Under the pieces are notes generated by a model that searched no databases, was not told the DNA's origin, and saw only the letters and a program-made list of their open reading frames with translations. A stretch of 64,000 bases of DNA. Source: Cynocephalus volans (lineage: Eukaryota > Chordata > Mammalia > Dermoptera > Cynocephalidae). Position numbers and translations under genes: made by a program. This document shows positions 1-9,725 of the stretch, in pieces (positions within the stretch are counted from its first letter, which is position 1; each line of letters opens with the position of its first letter). The stretch is from assembly GCF_027409185.1 (NCBI RefSeq), contig NC_084467.1:18528501-18592500 (forward strand), read 5' to 3'.

Positions 1-105
1 GAGAGGGGGTTCATGTAGATGGTCACACAGCTAAGAAGTGGCAGAGACAGGATTTGGACACAGGTCTGACCGATCACAAAACTGCTGCTATCACCCGGGA
101 TTGCA
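1..105 (-). mobile_element. MIR SINE fragment at the window edge
   Basis: The stretch reads as the reverse complement of the tRNA-derived 5' part of MIR: a run like 'gtcacacagctaagaagtgg', then a remnant of the T-loop box, then 'ctgctgctatcac'. It is cut by the left edge. MIR is an ancient SINE common to mammals; this copy is diverged. Confidence 0.6.
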
Positions 106-314
106 ATACTTCTGGCCTCCTGGGTCTCTGGCCTCTGGGTCATGATCTCCCTCCCCCCAACTCCCTTTCTCTTCTGGAAATTATGGTTTCATGAGTGAGC
201 TGGTTCTGGGTTAGGCTGAGACTGGACAGGCTCACAGGGGTGAAGCTCTGTCCCTCCACCAGCTGAAACACACTTGTCATGGAATCATTACAAATCCCAG
301 TGAGAAAATAGTAG

Positions 315-455
315 GTAGACAATGACCAGAAGCATGAAGATCTGGCTGTTTATCCCCAGGTCTGTGAAGGAGTCTTTCCACATGACCTTGTCTGAGTCAC
401 TTCCTTGCTCTGAGACTCAGTTTCTCCATCTGTGAAATGGGAATAGTAATGCTAG
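315..455 (+). mobile_element. MIR SINE
   Basis: The diagnostic MIR core is visible in sense orientation: 'gactcagtttctccatctg' followed by 'tgaaatgggaatagtaatg'. It abuts an oppositely oriented MIR. Confidence 0.7.
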
Positions 456-459
456 CTGT

Positions 460-640
460 CACTTCTTGAGTGCCTGGCAGGCTTCTAGGTCCTTTCCATT
501 CAGTTCCTCAGTAAATCCTCATCACCACTCTATGGACAGGTTCCAGGAGTCTCAGAGTACTACAGGGAAGAAACTGAGGCTCTGAGAGGTGAAGGAGCTT
601 GTCCAAAGTGGCAGAGCTTGGGAGTGGAGGGGCTGGGCTA
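460..640 (-). mobile_element. MIR SINE
   Basis: Antisense MIR: 'gtgcctggcaggcttctagg', then 'gaaactgaggctctgagagg' and 'agtggcagagcttgggagtg'. It forms a tail-to-tail pair with the preceding sense copy. Confidence 0.7.
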
Positions 641-869
641 ATTCCCTACCTTCATTCCTATTTATTCCCCAAGGCACTCGGCTGTCCCGCAGACTGGGTG
701 CTGCTGGGTGTGTGTGAAAGGACTCTGAAGAGCACACATGCTGAACAGGCAGTCCTGAGATACTGTGATTGGATTATGCCAACAGCATTGCTATCCTGGA
801 AAGATGAGGAAGGAATTATGTTAGGAATCTGACACCAAGCCCAGAAGACTGCATTGTGGGGATCACCCA

Positions 870-1020
870 GGGCTTACCAAGAGCCAGGTACTTTACATAT
901 GTCATCTAATTTAATCATCACATCAATCGTGTAGGGCTCAGAGAGGATAAATAATTTACCTGTGATGGCATAGCTGATAAACGACAAAGCTGGGATTTCA
1001 ACCAGTGTCTGTCTGATACC
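870..1020 (-). mobile_element. MIR SINE
   Basis: Antisense MIR: 'gagccaggtactttacatat', 'ctaatttaatcatcacatca' and 'aaagctgggatttcaaccag' occur in the expected order. The following 1.17-1.26 kb holds a 28-bp direct duplication ('ttactccagggtgacctttg' occurs twice) inside another MIR-like remnant. Confidence 0.65.
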
Positions 1021-1549
1021 CAGACTCACAGAGAGAAAGTACCAGGATTGCTGCTATGGCTGGGAGAGGCCAATTCTGTAGGCTGCATTGATTTGTACAA
1101 AGTTTTAAAAGAGCTGCACACATCAAAAGCACTGGGTTGGAGGTCATGTTGGAGACCTCCGGGCTTCTTACTCCAGGGTGACCTTTGCAAGGCTTTACTC
1201 CAGGGTGACCTTTGGCAGGTCCCCTAATATCTGTGAGCCTCATAGGGGTGAAATGGAAGCAGCTCCTAAGGCCCCTGTTACCACCTAGACTGTAAAAAAA
1301 TGCTGAGCGCTAGTGAAAAGCCTCTTTTGAACACTTTCCTCAGGGCTCACCAGAATGAACCACCCTTGACGGAAGCTGGGATCATGAACAGTGGATCAAC
1401 TCTTCACACACTGGATCCACTATAAGACCTACAAAGCCTCAGGCCTGATGGGGTAGGGAGTCAGGGTGGCAGGAGTGTGGTTATCTGTCCTGATGGTCCC
1501 CAAAGCCATCACCTCATTTCTGCACAAACTATAGTGCCTCATTATCCCC

Positions 1550-1724
1550 CCCCCCCTTTTTTTTTTTTTTAAAGATGACCGGTGAGGGGATCTTAACCCT
1601 TGGCTTGGTGTTGTCAGCACCACGCTCAGCCAGTGAGCCAACCGGCCATCCCTATATGGGATCCGAACCCGCAGCCTTGGTGTTATCAGCACCGCACTCT
1701 CCCGAGTGAGCCACGGGCCGGCCC
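1550..1724 (-). mobile_element. CYN-type tRNA-Ile-derived dimeric SINE
   Basis: Read on the minus strand this is two tRNA-Ile-like monomers in tandem. The first ends near the 'gggttcggatccc' B box; the second begins 'ggccggttggctcactggc' and ends 'ccggtcatctttaaa' plus poly(A). A target-site duplication, 'cattatcccc', lies at 1540-1549 and 1725-1734. There is no tRNA-unrelated body, which fits the colugo CYN family as I know it. The family name comes from memory; the dimer structure is read directly. Confidence 0.85.
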
Positions 1725-1759
1725 CATTATCCCCTTTTTTTGGTGCTAGAAATGGCATG

Positions 1760-2224
1760 GGCTGGAAACAAAACAAGGTTCAGGAAGAATCTGGATCAGT
1801 GAGTGGGTGGGTTATTCAGGGGAGTCTGCCATGTCTTGGATACCCTTATTACCACACAACACACACTTTTAGCCCCAAACTGACCAACTGCCAGCTGGCC
1901 AGCGACCACCTCAATCTAGGGTAATGAGTTCCATATGTTTCCATAAGAACCCAGCTAAGCTTTTCCCCAGCATTTCTTACAGAGTGTTCTCTCCCTGCCT
2001 GGCTTCCAACTCATGCTTGGCCACCCTTGTTCCATTTGCTTCTAATGAGGATGGAAAGGAGGGGACTGGGTGGGCAATGACAAGGAGACAATGCTTTGGG
2101 GATTCATCGTTCCTTGACTTCACTTTTCCAGACCTGAGGGTGGGGGGAATCCCTCAGCCTCTCAGGGCCTCAGCTGCCCCATCTCTAAAGTGGGAAAAAC
2201 AAGCCCTGCTCAGGCTAGGGATAG
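1760..2224. other. No gene seen; unassigned sequence with a weak MIR remnant
   Basis: I see no conserved coding pattern. A MIR-like 'ctcagggcctcagctgcccc' at about 2160-2180 is the only recognisable repeat word. The open frames here have no family resemblance. Confidence 0.4.
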
Positions 2225-2360
2225 CATCATGGAAAGAGCCCTGGATAGGAAGCTAGGAGGTTGGGTTCAAGTCCTGTCTTGACTACTAACTTGCTATGTG
2301 TCCCTGAGCAGGCTCCTGTCCCTCTCTGGGCCACATTTGTGACCTCTAAGGGCCCTTCCA
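2225..2360 (+). mobile_element. MIR SINE
   Basis: Sense MIR: 'ggttgggttcaagtcctgtc', 'ttgctatgtgtccctgagca' and a degraded core up to 'ctctgggccac'. Confidence 0.65.
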
Positions 2361-2769
2361 TTCCTGAAGTCTGCATATGTATAAACAAATGACAGAAGGC
2401 ACAGAGAAGAGCATCAACTTCCCTGCTAAACATGGGTGGCTCTAGGGTGGGGTCCTCAGAAAGCCCAAGGCCTCCCGACCCTGGCCAGCGTTACTGACAG
2501 CCAGGGCTCCCTTTGACAACAGTCTGGCTCAGCAAGGGCTTCTGCCTGCAGCATCTGGTACAAAGTAAGGGCAGGGGGGTGGTGAGGACAGGAATGTCCC
2601 CAGATGGAAAGACAGCTCCACAGCTTGGGTGGTGAAGGAGCAGGGCTATGGTCAGTCCCCAGCCATGGAGGGATGTGAAGTCTGAGTTCAGAAGGCTACA
2701 GAGAACTCCCCCCTCCTTATCTGGCTTGTCCAAGGCAACCTCAAATTCTGGTCTCAAGGTGACCTACTT

Positions 2770-3030
2770 CTCTGATCTTCACTGTCCACTGACTCTACCC
2801 AAAGACTGACTCACTAACCTTGGTCACTGACACTACCCACAAATTGACCCTCGCACCTCGTCCTTTTAATCCAGGCCACAGGCTGACTACTGCCAACCTC
2901 TCCATATGCTTATTCCCAAACCCTGCCACTGACTGGCTGAACCCCAATTCTGGTCACAGTCTGACCCTTCAGTCTGGGTCAGTCACTAGGCGACCCCTTG
3001 ACCTTGCCACCGACTGACCCGTAACTAGAG
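2770..3030. repeat. Degenerate CTGAC-rich minisatellite-like tract
   Basis: Words such as 'cactgac', 'actgactc', 'gtctgaccc' and 'gactgaccc' recur about every 20-40 bases, with drift between copies. The array is too diverged for a fixed unit length by eye. It runs up to the CpG-rich block that begins near 3.1 kb. Confidence 0.4.
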
Positions 3031-3099
3031 AAATAATCAGAGAACAATTAAGTGCTAAACTCTGTGAGTGATATAGGACATCACAGGGGAGAGAAGGGG

Positions 3100-3760
3100 G
3101 TGGTAGTGGGGAGGAGACGGGGGCGGAGGGCAGAGGCTTCCCGAAGGAGCCTGGTGGGCCCGGGGCCACACTGAGAAGGTCGCAGAGGCCTTGTGCGGGG
3201 CACGTCGCAGGCGCTCGAGGAATGCGAATTGCCTGAAAGAATGAAGGAAGGAAGGAACGGGGTGCGATCCAGGGCGGCCGCCCGGCCGGCCGGGCAAAGC
3301 CGCCTAGGCAGGAAGCAGGGTGGGGGCGCGCCGGGGCTGCAGCGGCCCGAGCGCAGCTGGGGGCAGCAGGGGAGCAGTGGGGTCAGCGACTCGGCTGGGT
3401 GGGGGGCCCCCCCAGGCGGGGAGGCTGGGAACTGGGAGGCCGCGCTGCTGGCAGAACGACGGGGGCGCCGCGAGGCTCCGGATGGGCTGCGAGCCCCGCC
3501 CGCAGGCTGCGGAGGGAGCCGGAGCCAGAGCGGAGCCAGAGCTCAGACATCCGGGCGCCAGCGAACACCTGCGAGCGGCCCCCAGGGCCCGCGGGGGGAG
3601 CGCGGGCCGGCTCCGCCCCGCCCAGCCGGGCTCCGAGCCACGTGGGCCGAGGCTCCGCCCCGTCCCGGGCGCCGCGAAGCCGCCGGTGGGGAGCTGCTCT
3701 CTCCTGGGAGGCTCGGGAGTGCTCAGAGGGAAACCTTGGGAGCAGCTCTGCGGGAAAGAG
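3100..3760. promoter_or_regulatory. CpG-rich block 2.8 kb downstream of ID3
   Basis: The stretch is strongly G+C rich with many CpG dinucleotides, unlike its flanks. It carries several GC boxes ('ggctccgccccgcccag' near 3610 and 'gctccgccccgtcccg' near 3650) and a perfect palindromic CACGTG E-box, CCACGTGG at 3638-3645. Two or three long open frames overlap here, but CpG islands are stop-poor and the peptides are low-complexity Gly/Arg/Pro/Ala, so I do not call them genes. It could be the promoter of an unannotated transcript or an enhancer. Confidence 0.6.
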
Positions 3761-3899
3761 AGCGACGGGATTTTAGGGTGTAGCCTGGGGGACGGAAAAG
3801 AGTGGTGGCCTGGAGAGGTGATGAGGCCAGGAAGACAGATAATTGAAGGTTGTCCGCATCCACAGCTAGAAAGCCATAACTAGCCTTCTCGAAAGGGCA

Positions 3900-4110
3900 C
3901 CGTTTCTGGTGTCACATGCATGAATTTGAATCCCCGCTCTGTTACTTAGGAGCTGTGTGGCCACGGACAAGTTACTTCGCCTGTTCCGAGCTTTATTATT
4001 ATTATTGTTGTTGTTGTTGTTGTTGTTTTGTTATTGTTATTATTATTATTATTAGCTCCCAAATGTCTATTTCAGAGCTGTTGGGAAGGTGGCATGCGAT
4101 TATGAGCATA
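3900..4110 (+). mobile_element. MIR SINE split by a TTA/TTG microsatellite
   Basis: 'gaatttgaatccccgctctg' and 'gctgtgtggccacggacaag' mark the MIR tRNA-like region. The expected core is replaced at about 3991-4055 by a run of TTA, TTG and TTA triplets, so the microsatellite grew inside the MIR. Confidence 0.65.
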
Positions 4111-4139
4111 AGACGCTGAGTTAACAGTGAATTTTGTAA

Positions 4140-4260
4140 TACAGGGAGCCTGGTAGACACTTTAGGCACGTTGTCTTTTATCCGAACCACAAACCTGGAA
4201 AGCAGGTACCGTCATCCCCTTTTCGCAGATGAATGGGGGAGACCTGGGGTGGCCTTAGGT
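4140..4260 (-). mobile_element. MIR SINE fragment
   Basis: Antisense MIR remnant: 'gcaggtaccgtcatcccctt' followed by 'ttcgcagatgaatgggggag'. Confidence 0.5.
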
Positions 4261-4334
4261 CTTTCATTCAACAAGCACCCACTGGGGTCTAAATATGTGT
4301 CAGGTTCAGGGAATGGAGAGGGAAAAGAGCCGAT

Positions 4335-4572
4335 CACAAGTAGAGGCGGGAACATAGGCTTTGAACTAGAGGAAGCTGGGATTCCTAAACTCTGCTCTGC
4401 CACTTCCTTGCTGTGTAACCTGGATCAAGTTATTCAGCCTCTCTGACTCTGTTTTCTCTGTAAGACAGGAACAATGGTACCCACCTTGCTGGGTTGTGAT
4501 GAAGATTAGAAAAAAATTAAGATAAAGTAAGAGTTTGGCACCTGGTAGGCACTTGATAAGTGATTATGACGA
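4335..4572 (+). mobile_element. Near full-length MIR SINE
   Basis: One of the best preserved MIR copies. In order: 'ctctgctctgccacttcctt', 'gctgtgtaacctggatcaag', 'gcctctctgactctgttttc', 'cttgctgggttgtgatgaag' and 'ggcacctggtaggcacttga'. Confidence 0.8.
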
Positions 4573-4724
4573 AAGACTGTCCTCTCTGAGAGTTTTCTGA
4601 CCTAGGGCCAAATTGCTTTCACTCTCCAATGACTAATGGATTGGCGTGCTGGCCTAAGCTTTTGTCCCGGCCACCTGAACAGCTCAGTCCTGGAAGTCCT
4701 GACAGGCAATTTCCTTGGAATTAG

Positions 4725-4880
4725 CTTAATAATACCTCGTAGGTGTGTGATGCATTTCAAAGAACTTTCCCACCATTATCTTCCATCCAGGGAGGCAGCA
4801 GGGCAGGAGAAAGGAGAGAGGCTCAGAGAGGTGAAGTGGCTTGCTCATTGTCACATGGTAAGTGAGCGCTGCAGATCTTT
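4725..4880 (-). mobile_element. MIR SINE
   Basis: Antisense MIR with 'gaggctcagagaggtgaagt' and 'ggcttgctcattgtcacatg'. Confidence 0.65.
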
Positions 4881-4914
4881 CTAGGCTGCCACAACCTGCA
4901 GCTCCTGAGCTAGC

Positions 4915-5105
4915 AGGAGGCAGCATGCTGTGGTGGAAAAAGGTACAGGACATTGAGTTCAGTGCCTGGCTCCATTGCAATTCATGGTGTAATGTGGCAC
5001 CACAGAACTGCTTCCTCAAGATCAGCTCCCTTTCACAAGTACAGAAACTGAGGCTCAAGAGAAGCAAAGTCTCTAGCCTGCAGTTATATAGCTAGTATGT
5101 GGCAG
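4915..5105. mobile_element. Two abutting MIR fragments in opposite orientation
   Basis: A sense fragment (about 4915-5030, 'gcatgctgtggtggaaaaag') is followed by an antisense one (about 5035-5105, 'cagaaactgaggctcaagag' then 'tgtggcagagctgggagttg'). Confidence 0.55.
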
Positions 5106-5109
5106 AGCT

Positions 5110-6520
5110 GGGAGTTGTGCACCCATGTGTGGCTGTTTCCAGAGCCAGCACAGCACACCTAAAAAACAATCCAACATAAACCCAGCTGGGGTTTTGCACT
5201 TGGTTTGGGGCAAGGGTTTCTCACCTGGGGACTGAGGGTTTCCAGGGGGATTGGAGATCTGTTGTTGGTCTGCAAAGGTGTATATCTCTGTGTGTGTATT
5301 TTCTGAAGAGTGTACATACCTTTTGTCAGATCATGAGAGGACACTGGGACCCAAACAGGTTAACAACCACTAGTTAAGATAGGAGGATGGTTGGCAAAGA
5401 CAGAGGTTGCCCTCCCTCCATGCCCATGCTCACCCCATAAAGCTCTCACCAGGGTCAAGGCAGGGTGATGATATGATCTGTTATGAAATATGTAAGTAAC
5501 TTATGCCAGGGGTCAATACACAGATGAGATCATATAAACAGCTGAGGCCTGGCTCCTGATGGAGCCCACCCGGGGAGCCACTAGGTGGCGGACAGCATGG
5601 GTTGGGGTCTTGCCCTCTGCCCCACTCCCAGGCCTGGCCCATAGAATGGCCAGTCCCAGACCTGTTTCTGTCCACCAGTCACTGTAGTTAAGGTTCAGAT
5701 CCTATCTCTACCTCTCGATGGGCTGTGAGAGAACCTGGTTCAGACCCATTACCCTATCTCTAAAATAGGAATAAAGATGCTTATAGAGTCGGTTCCCAAT
5801 GGAGGTGATGTAGGAACACCAGAAGGGATGAAGGGCTGTGGGGACTCTTCCTCAAATTCCCAGCTCAGGATCAGAGTCTACAACTACCTAGTGTTAGAGG
5901 AATTAGTACCAGTACTTCCCAACCAGTTTCCAAATCCTTGTCAAAGTGGCTTTGGATTTGAGGAAAGAGACCCCTCTCCTCTCTTCTTCCAACTTTGGAA
6001 GACAACAAGGAAGCCAAACCAGAGAGTGAAGGAAATGAAACCAGGTCCAAGCGATCAGTTCATTCATGTCTGAAATGGGTCTATCAACTGCCACCCAAGT
6101 CTGGGCACCAGGTGAGACAAACTCAAGGGTCCACTCTTAACCACATCCGCTGCTAGAAAGGCATCATGAATAATTAATCACATTGAAGAGCACAGCCACT
6201 GCTAGGTCTCCAAGGACCTGAGAACTGTGGTCTCAACTTGCCTGAGCCCCCAACTTGCTGGGTGAGCTTGCACCATTCTTCCCTCAACTGTAAAATGAGG
6301 GGTCAGGGCCAGCATCTTTTTAATGCATGCAACTCTCAATTGATATAGGGCTCCCATCACAAGCCCTTTCCACCCTTTGCCCCCACCCGTTTCAGGTGGG
6401 AGTTTTCTATCTCCCTCTTAAGGAGTTTACTTCCAAGCTCCAAGAAAGATACTTCCCCCTAAATTCAGCCATGTGAGAAAAGTAGTAGAGAATGCAGAGA
6501 CAGCCGTCTGATCAAATTAT
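5110..6520. other. Downstream flank of ID3; two weak MIR remnants, no gene seen
   Basis: Sense MIR words occur at about 5660-5790 ('ccctatctctaaaatagg') and 6190-6310 ('cctcaactgtaaaatgaggg'). The rest is unassigned. Nothing coding was recognised in either strand. Confidence 0.45.
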
Positions 6521-6542
6521 ATACACAAGTGTCTACAAATCG

Positions 6543-6548
6543 TTTATT
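6543..6548 (-). terminator. ID3: ID3 poly(A) signal AATAAA
   Basis: TTTATT on the plus strand is a canonical AATAAA on the ID3 strand. It sits about 17-20 bases before the expected cleavage point near 6526. The AT-rich segment before it contains a short perfect inverted repeat, ACTCTAT-T-ATAGAGT, at 6639-6653. Confidence 0.85.
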
Positions 6549-7150
6549 ATGCAAAATGTTAACTTTTATAAAAAGTTTAATATACATCGCATGGTTACAG
6601 AAAGTCACCTTCCTGCAAAAAAGGTACAAAAGCTATATACTCTATTATAGAGTTCATAATTAGGGCAACAGAGCCGTTCTCCAAAAAGACCAGAAGACCA
6701 GCTCTACCACTGCCTTGGCAGAGTTTGGAGAGCAGCCACTCCCCCACCTCCACACTCTGAAGAGACTGTCTTTAAAACTTGGGAATGGGGTGCAGACAGG
6801 GTGATGTTGCCCAGCTGGTGACCAGAACTAGCTCTGGCTCTTCGGGCCACCCCAGTTCACAGTCCTTTGCTCCTGGGCTCCAGATCCAGCCTCCAGGAAG
6901 GGGTTTGGGGAAGTCAAATGGGCCGGGCGAGGTTGGGGCCCATCCATGCCCTCGGGCTTCCGGCCGGAGAGGGTCCCGGGGTCCCAGGCGGAACGGGCGC
7001 CAGCACCTGTGTTCTGGGCGGGGGAGGAAAGAAGACCAGGGAGCCGTCAGTTTCCGCCGAGCGCGCCGAGGCAGACTGGCCGGCGCCAGGGAGGAAACTT
7101 GGTCTCTACCTCCAGCTGATAACTCCGCGCCCCACGCTGCCCCCACCCAG

Positions 7151-7160
7151 TTGGCGCCAA
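7151..7160. promoter_or_regulatory. Palindromic E2F-like site in ID3 intron 2
   Basis: TTGGCGCCAA is a perfect palindrome and matches the E2F/DP core (TTSSCGC) on both strands. It lies in the CpG-rich part of intron 2. Function is inferred from the motif alone. Confidence 0.4.
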
Positions 7161-7545
7161 AGGACCACAGGCGGAGCCCGCACTAACCCTTCCCCTAAGA
7201 ACTGACACTAGTTGGGAGGGTGCAAAGACACAGCTCCCTTTACGACTCGTAGCAGAAAACCTATTTAGTAGGACCCACGCCTACTTTCCCGGATCTCTGG
7301 CCACTGGGGCAGGGCAGGAACAACATGCGTTAAAGGCTGAAATACACATTAAGTGGAAATCGATTCTGCCATTCATTTGATGTGACTATGGGCATGTCTC
7401 TTGCTCCTTCCAGGCCTTAGTTTCCCTAAAGCGAAAGAGAGAGCGATAATCCCCGAAAAAGCCTGCCAACGCCAGGATTTGCCATTTACGCCTCCCTACC
7501 TCCGGGAGGGGAAGATACTCACCGGGAGGTGCCAGGACGGCCAGG

Positions 7546-8011
7546 TCAGTGGCAGAAGCTCCTCTGGTCGTTGGAGATCACAAGTTCCGGAGCGAGTTCG
7601 GCTGTCTAAGAGAAAAAAAGAGGGGAGAGTTACGCAAAGAACTCGGGAAATCTGGGGGTCCCACAGCATCCCGACCCGGACGCCCAGCTCCGCCCCGGCT
7701 CCCAAGCGCACCTGGATGGGGAGATGCGGGCCGTCTGGGGGGCCAGGGGCCGGCTCGGCCAGGACCACCTGCAGGTCGAGGATGTAGTCGATGACGCGCT
7801 GCAGGATTTCCACCTGGCTAAGCTGAGTGCCTCGCGGGACTCCGGGCACCAGTTCCCGCAAGCGCGAGTAGCAGTGGTTCATGTCGTCCAGCAGGCTCAG
7901 CGGCTCCTCGGCCACCGGGCCCTTGCTGCGGCCCCGCGCGATGGCTAGACTGCGTTCCGACAGGCAGCACACCGCCTCGTAGCAGCCGCGCACCGGGCTC
8001 AGCGCCTTCAT
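7546..8011 (-). CDS. ID3: ID3, DNA-binding inhibitor, helix-loop-helix protein (119 aa, two coding exons)
   Basis: The coding sequence is 7712-8011 (codons 1-100) joined to 7546-7605 (codons 101-119 and TGA), a phase-0 junction. The product starts [17 protein letters not shown] and ends DQRSFCH. The helix-loop-helix lies at about residues 41-84: helix 1 [15 protein letters not shown], a loop with VPGVPRGTQ, and helix 2 [20 protein letters not shown]. There is no basic region before helix 1, which is why ID proteins cannot bind DNA. They dimerise with E proteins such as TCF3, TCF4 and TCF12 and block E-box activation, mainly in the nucleus. Ser5-Pro6 is the known CDK-type site. Length equals human ID3. 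From memory, residue 105 is Ala (human reference Thr) and residue 114 is Gln (human Lys). The start at 8011 is chosen because family homology begins there; an in-frame Met at 8143 lies upstream of the TATA box and is not expected in the mRNA. Confidence 0.97.
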
Positions 8012-8080
8012 GTCGGGGAGTGAAGCCGGAGGTCGAGAAAACACGCAAAGACCCAACCACGTCCTAGAGCAGCTTGCAAC

Positions 8081-8200
8081 GCGTGCACGCCCGCCGGCGC
8101 CCGTACTTATAGAGCCCGATCGAGGGCACGCCCCTTTATTCAAAACAGCCCGCCTCGGCCCCGCCCCCTCCGACCCTGGGCGTTCACAGCCCGCTTAAAT
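8081..8200 (-). promoter_or_regulatory. ID3: ID3 core promoter in a CpG-rich region
   Basis: On the ID3 strand a TATA box, CTATAAG, lies at 8106-8112, about 95-100 bp before the ATG, placing the start near 8075-8085. Upstream are GGGGCGTG (8127-8134) and a GC box GAGGGGGCGGGG (8159-8170), candidate SP/KLF or EGR sites. CpG density is high from about 7.65 kb to 8.25 kb, so the gene combines a TATA box with a CpG island. The ATG context is GACATGA with G at -3. Confidence 0.8.
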
Positions 8201-8299
8201 TGCAAACAGGCTTCCTCCGGCTGGTCTGACGCCGAAACCGCGGAGCCGCGGATTCAAAGAATGAGGAAGCGCTGATACCGGGGAGAGGCGGGCCTCTTC

Positions 8300-9553
8300 G
8301 CCAGCAAGGATTTAAAAAATCACTTAAAACCATTAGCTTTAAGAATCTGCCTTTTCCTGGCAGTGCCCCTCCTGTCCCGTGCCAATCCGCCCTTAGCCTA
8401 ACACTGGTTCGAACCCGCAGCTCCTCCGAGGTCATAAATCCCTGAGCAGCAAAGAAGCTTTCCCCCCCCCCCTTTTTCAAGCAAAAGATTTTTCAAGAGA
8501 AACTTGTAAGGAATTAGTGCCGCCTTGTTCCCCAATTTGCTGTTCGTCTGACCTCCAGACTCACTGGCGTCAGGAATTATCTTGTGACCAGAGGGAAAAA
8601 AAATTAATTGCGGTGAAGCTGAGGTTACAATGAAGAAAACAGATTTGGGCTAGGCGCTGAGATTGCAGAAGGAGGAGGGGGGAAGAAGGTTTGAGTAAAA
8701 AACACTTTATTTGAGCAACGGGGGAAAAGAGGAAAAAAAAGAAAAAAAGCAGCATGAAACTATGCTTTTTTGCGTTGGGAAAGAAAAGAGCTCGGACCCT
8801 CCACCCCATGAACTTCGTAAGGAGCAAAATACATGCCCAGTTGTGTTTTGGAAGTGCGTTTGATTAGAATTTTGGACAGGGTTTTAAATTCGGGGGAACA
8901 GAAGGAACGATTTTTACATAAACTTTTAGAAGCCCCCCATTGGGTCAGCAAATCTCTTTTAACTCTCGCTTCCCCTTTTCCCCCCCACTTTCAACACACC
9001 TCTGAGCAGAAAACAATGGTTAATTTCATCGCTCTATTGTCTGTTTCTTTCTGCTATGGAAGGGCAGGCCACCTGGACTTGATTATTCTTAGCCCTGCTG
9101 AAGTAGCTCCAACCCTATGTGAGAGACCAGGAAAGGGATCGTAGAGAAGGCAAGCTAAACCTTGGATTGCAACAGGATGTTGCGCTCAGTTTTCTTTGCT
9201 TGTCTTCTTGTCACCTCCCAGGACTTTTGGGAGTCTGCAGTTCCAAGATGCTAGTTTCCATCTTGGAAGTGACCAAGTGGGATTCCCCCAATGGTTGCTT
9301 TCTTAATCAATCAGTTAGTAAATATTTATGGAGTCGCTTCGCACAAAACAGTGGCTCTTACTCTCAAGAATCTCACAATTTGGGGAGACAAGATTAACAC
9401 AGGAAACAAGAGTTCAATAGTGTGCGGCACTGATTAACAGGACAATGGGAGCTCAAAATTAGGGGAGACTCAAATAGTTATAAAGGATGCTGGACTGGAG
9501 TCAGGAGCTTGGGGTTCAACATGCCAACTCTACCAATAATTTGTCGTGTAATC
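8300..9553. other. Upstream flank of ID3; no gene seen
   Basis: The region is A+T rich with a homopolymer C tract (8461-8472) and A tracts near 8590-8760. A MIR-like sense fragment (about 9487-9553) is interrupted by the following SINE. Open frames here show no recognisable family. Confidence 0.45.
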
Positions 9554-9725
9554 TTTTTTTTTTTCTTTTTTTAAGATGACCAGTAAGGGGATCTTAACCC
9601 TTGACTTGGTGTTGTCAGCACCACTCTCTCCCAAGTGAGTTAACCGGCCATCCCTATATGGGATCCGAACCCATGGCCTTGGTGTTATCAGCACCACACT
9701 CTCCCGAGTGAGCCACGGGCCGGCC
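9554..9725 (-). mobile_element. CYN-type dimeric SINE
   Basis: Antisense dimer: T tail, 'aagatgaccagtaagggga', then 'ccggccatccctatatggg' at the monomer junction, then 'ctctcccgagtgagccacg' and 'ggccggcc' at the 5' end. No convincing target-site duplication was found. Confidence 0.8.

Larger units (their letters stand above)
6526..8080 (-). other. ID3: ID3 transcription unit (three exons)
   Basis: Exon 1 runs from an inferred start near 8080 to 7712. Intron 1 is 7606-7711 (106 bp; donor CAG|GTGCGC, acceptor TTAG|ACAG). Exon 2 is 7523-7605. Intron 2 is 7014-7522 (509 bp; donor CCCG|GTGAGT, acceptor CCCAG|AACA). Exon 3 is 7013 to about 6526 and is entirely 3'UTR. All introns are GT-AG. The three-exon plan, with stop codon in exon 2 and a wholly untranslated last exon, matches ID3 in other mammals. 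The last 150 bases of the 3'UTR read almost as in human ID3 from memory, including the AATAAACGATTT end. The transcription start is inferred from the TATA box, and the cleavage site from the human mRNA end. Confidence 0.85.

Noticed and set aside
3193..3883. Three overlapping long open frames in the CpG-rich block
   Set aside because: They are low-complexity Gly/Arg/Pro/Ala peptides overlapping in different frames, as expected from stop-poor CpG DNA. No domain or splice context was seen.
7496..8143. A 215-residue open frame that extends ID3 at both ends
   Set aside because: The upstream Met lies before the TATA box, and the downstream part reads through intron 1 in a shifted frame. Splicing at 7712/7605 restores the known ID3 C-terminus.
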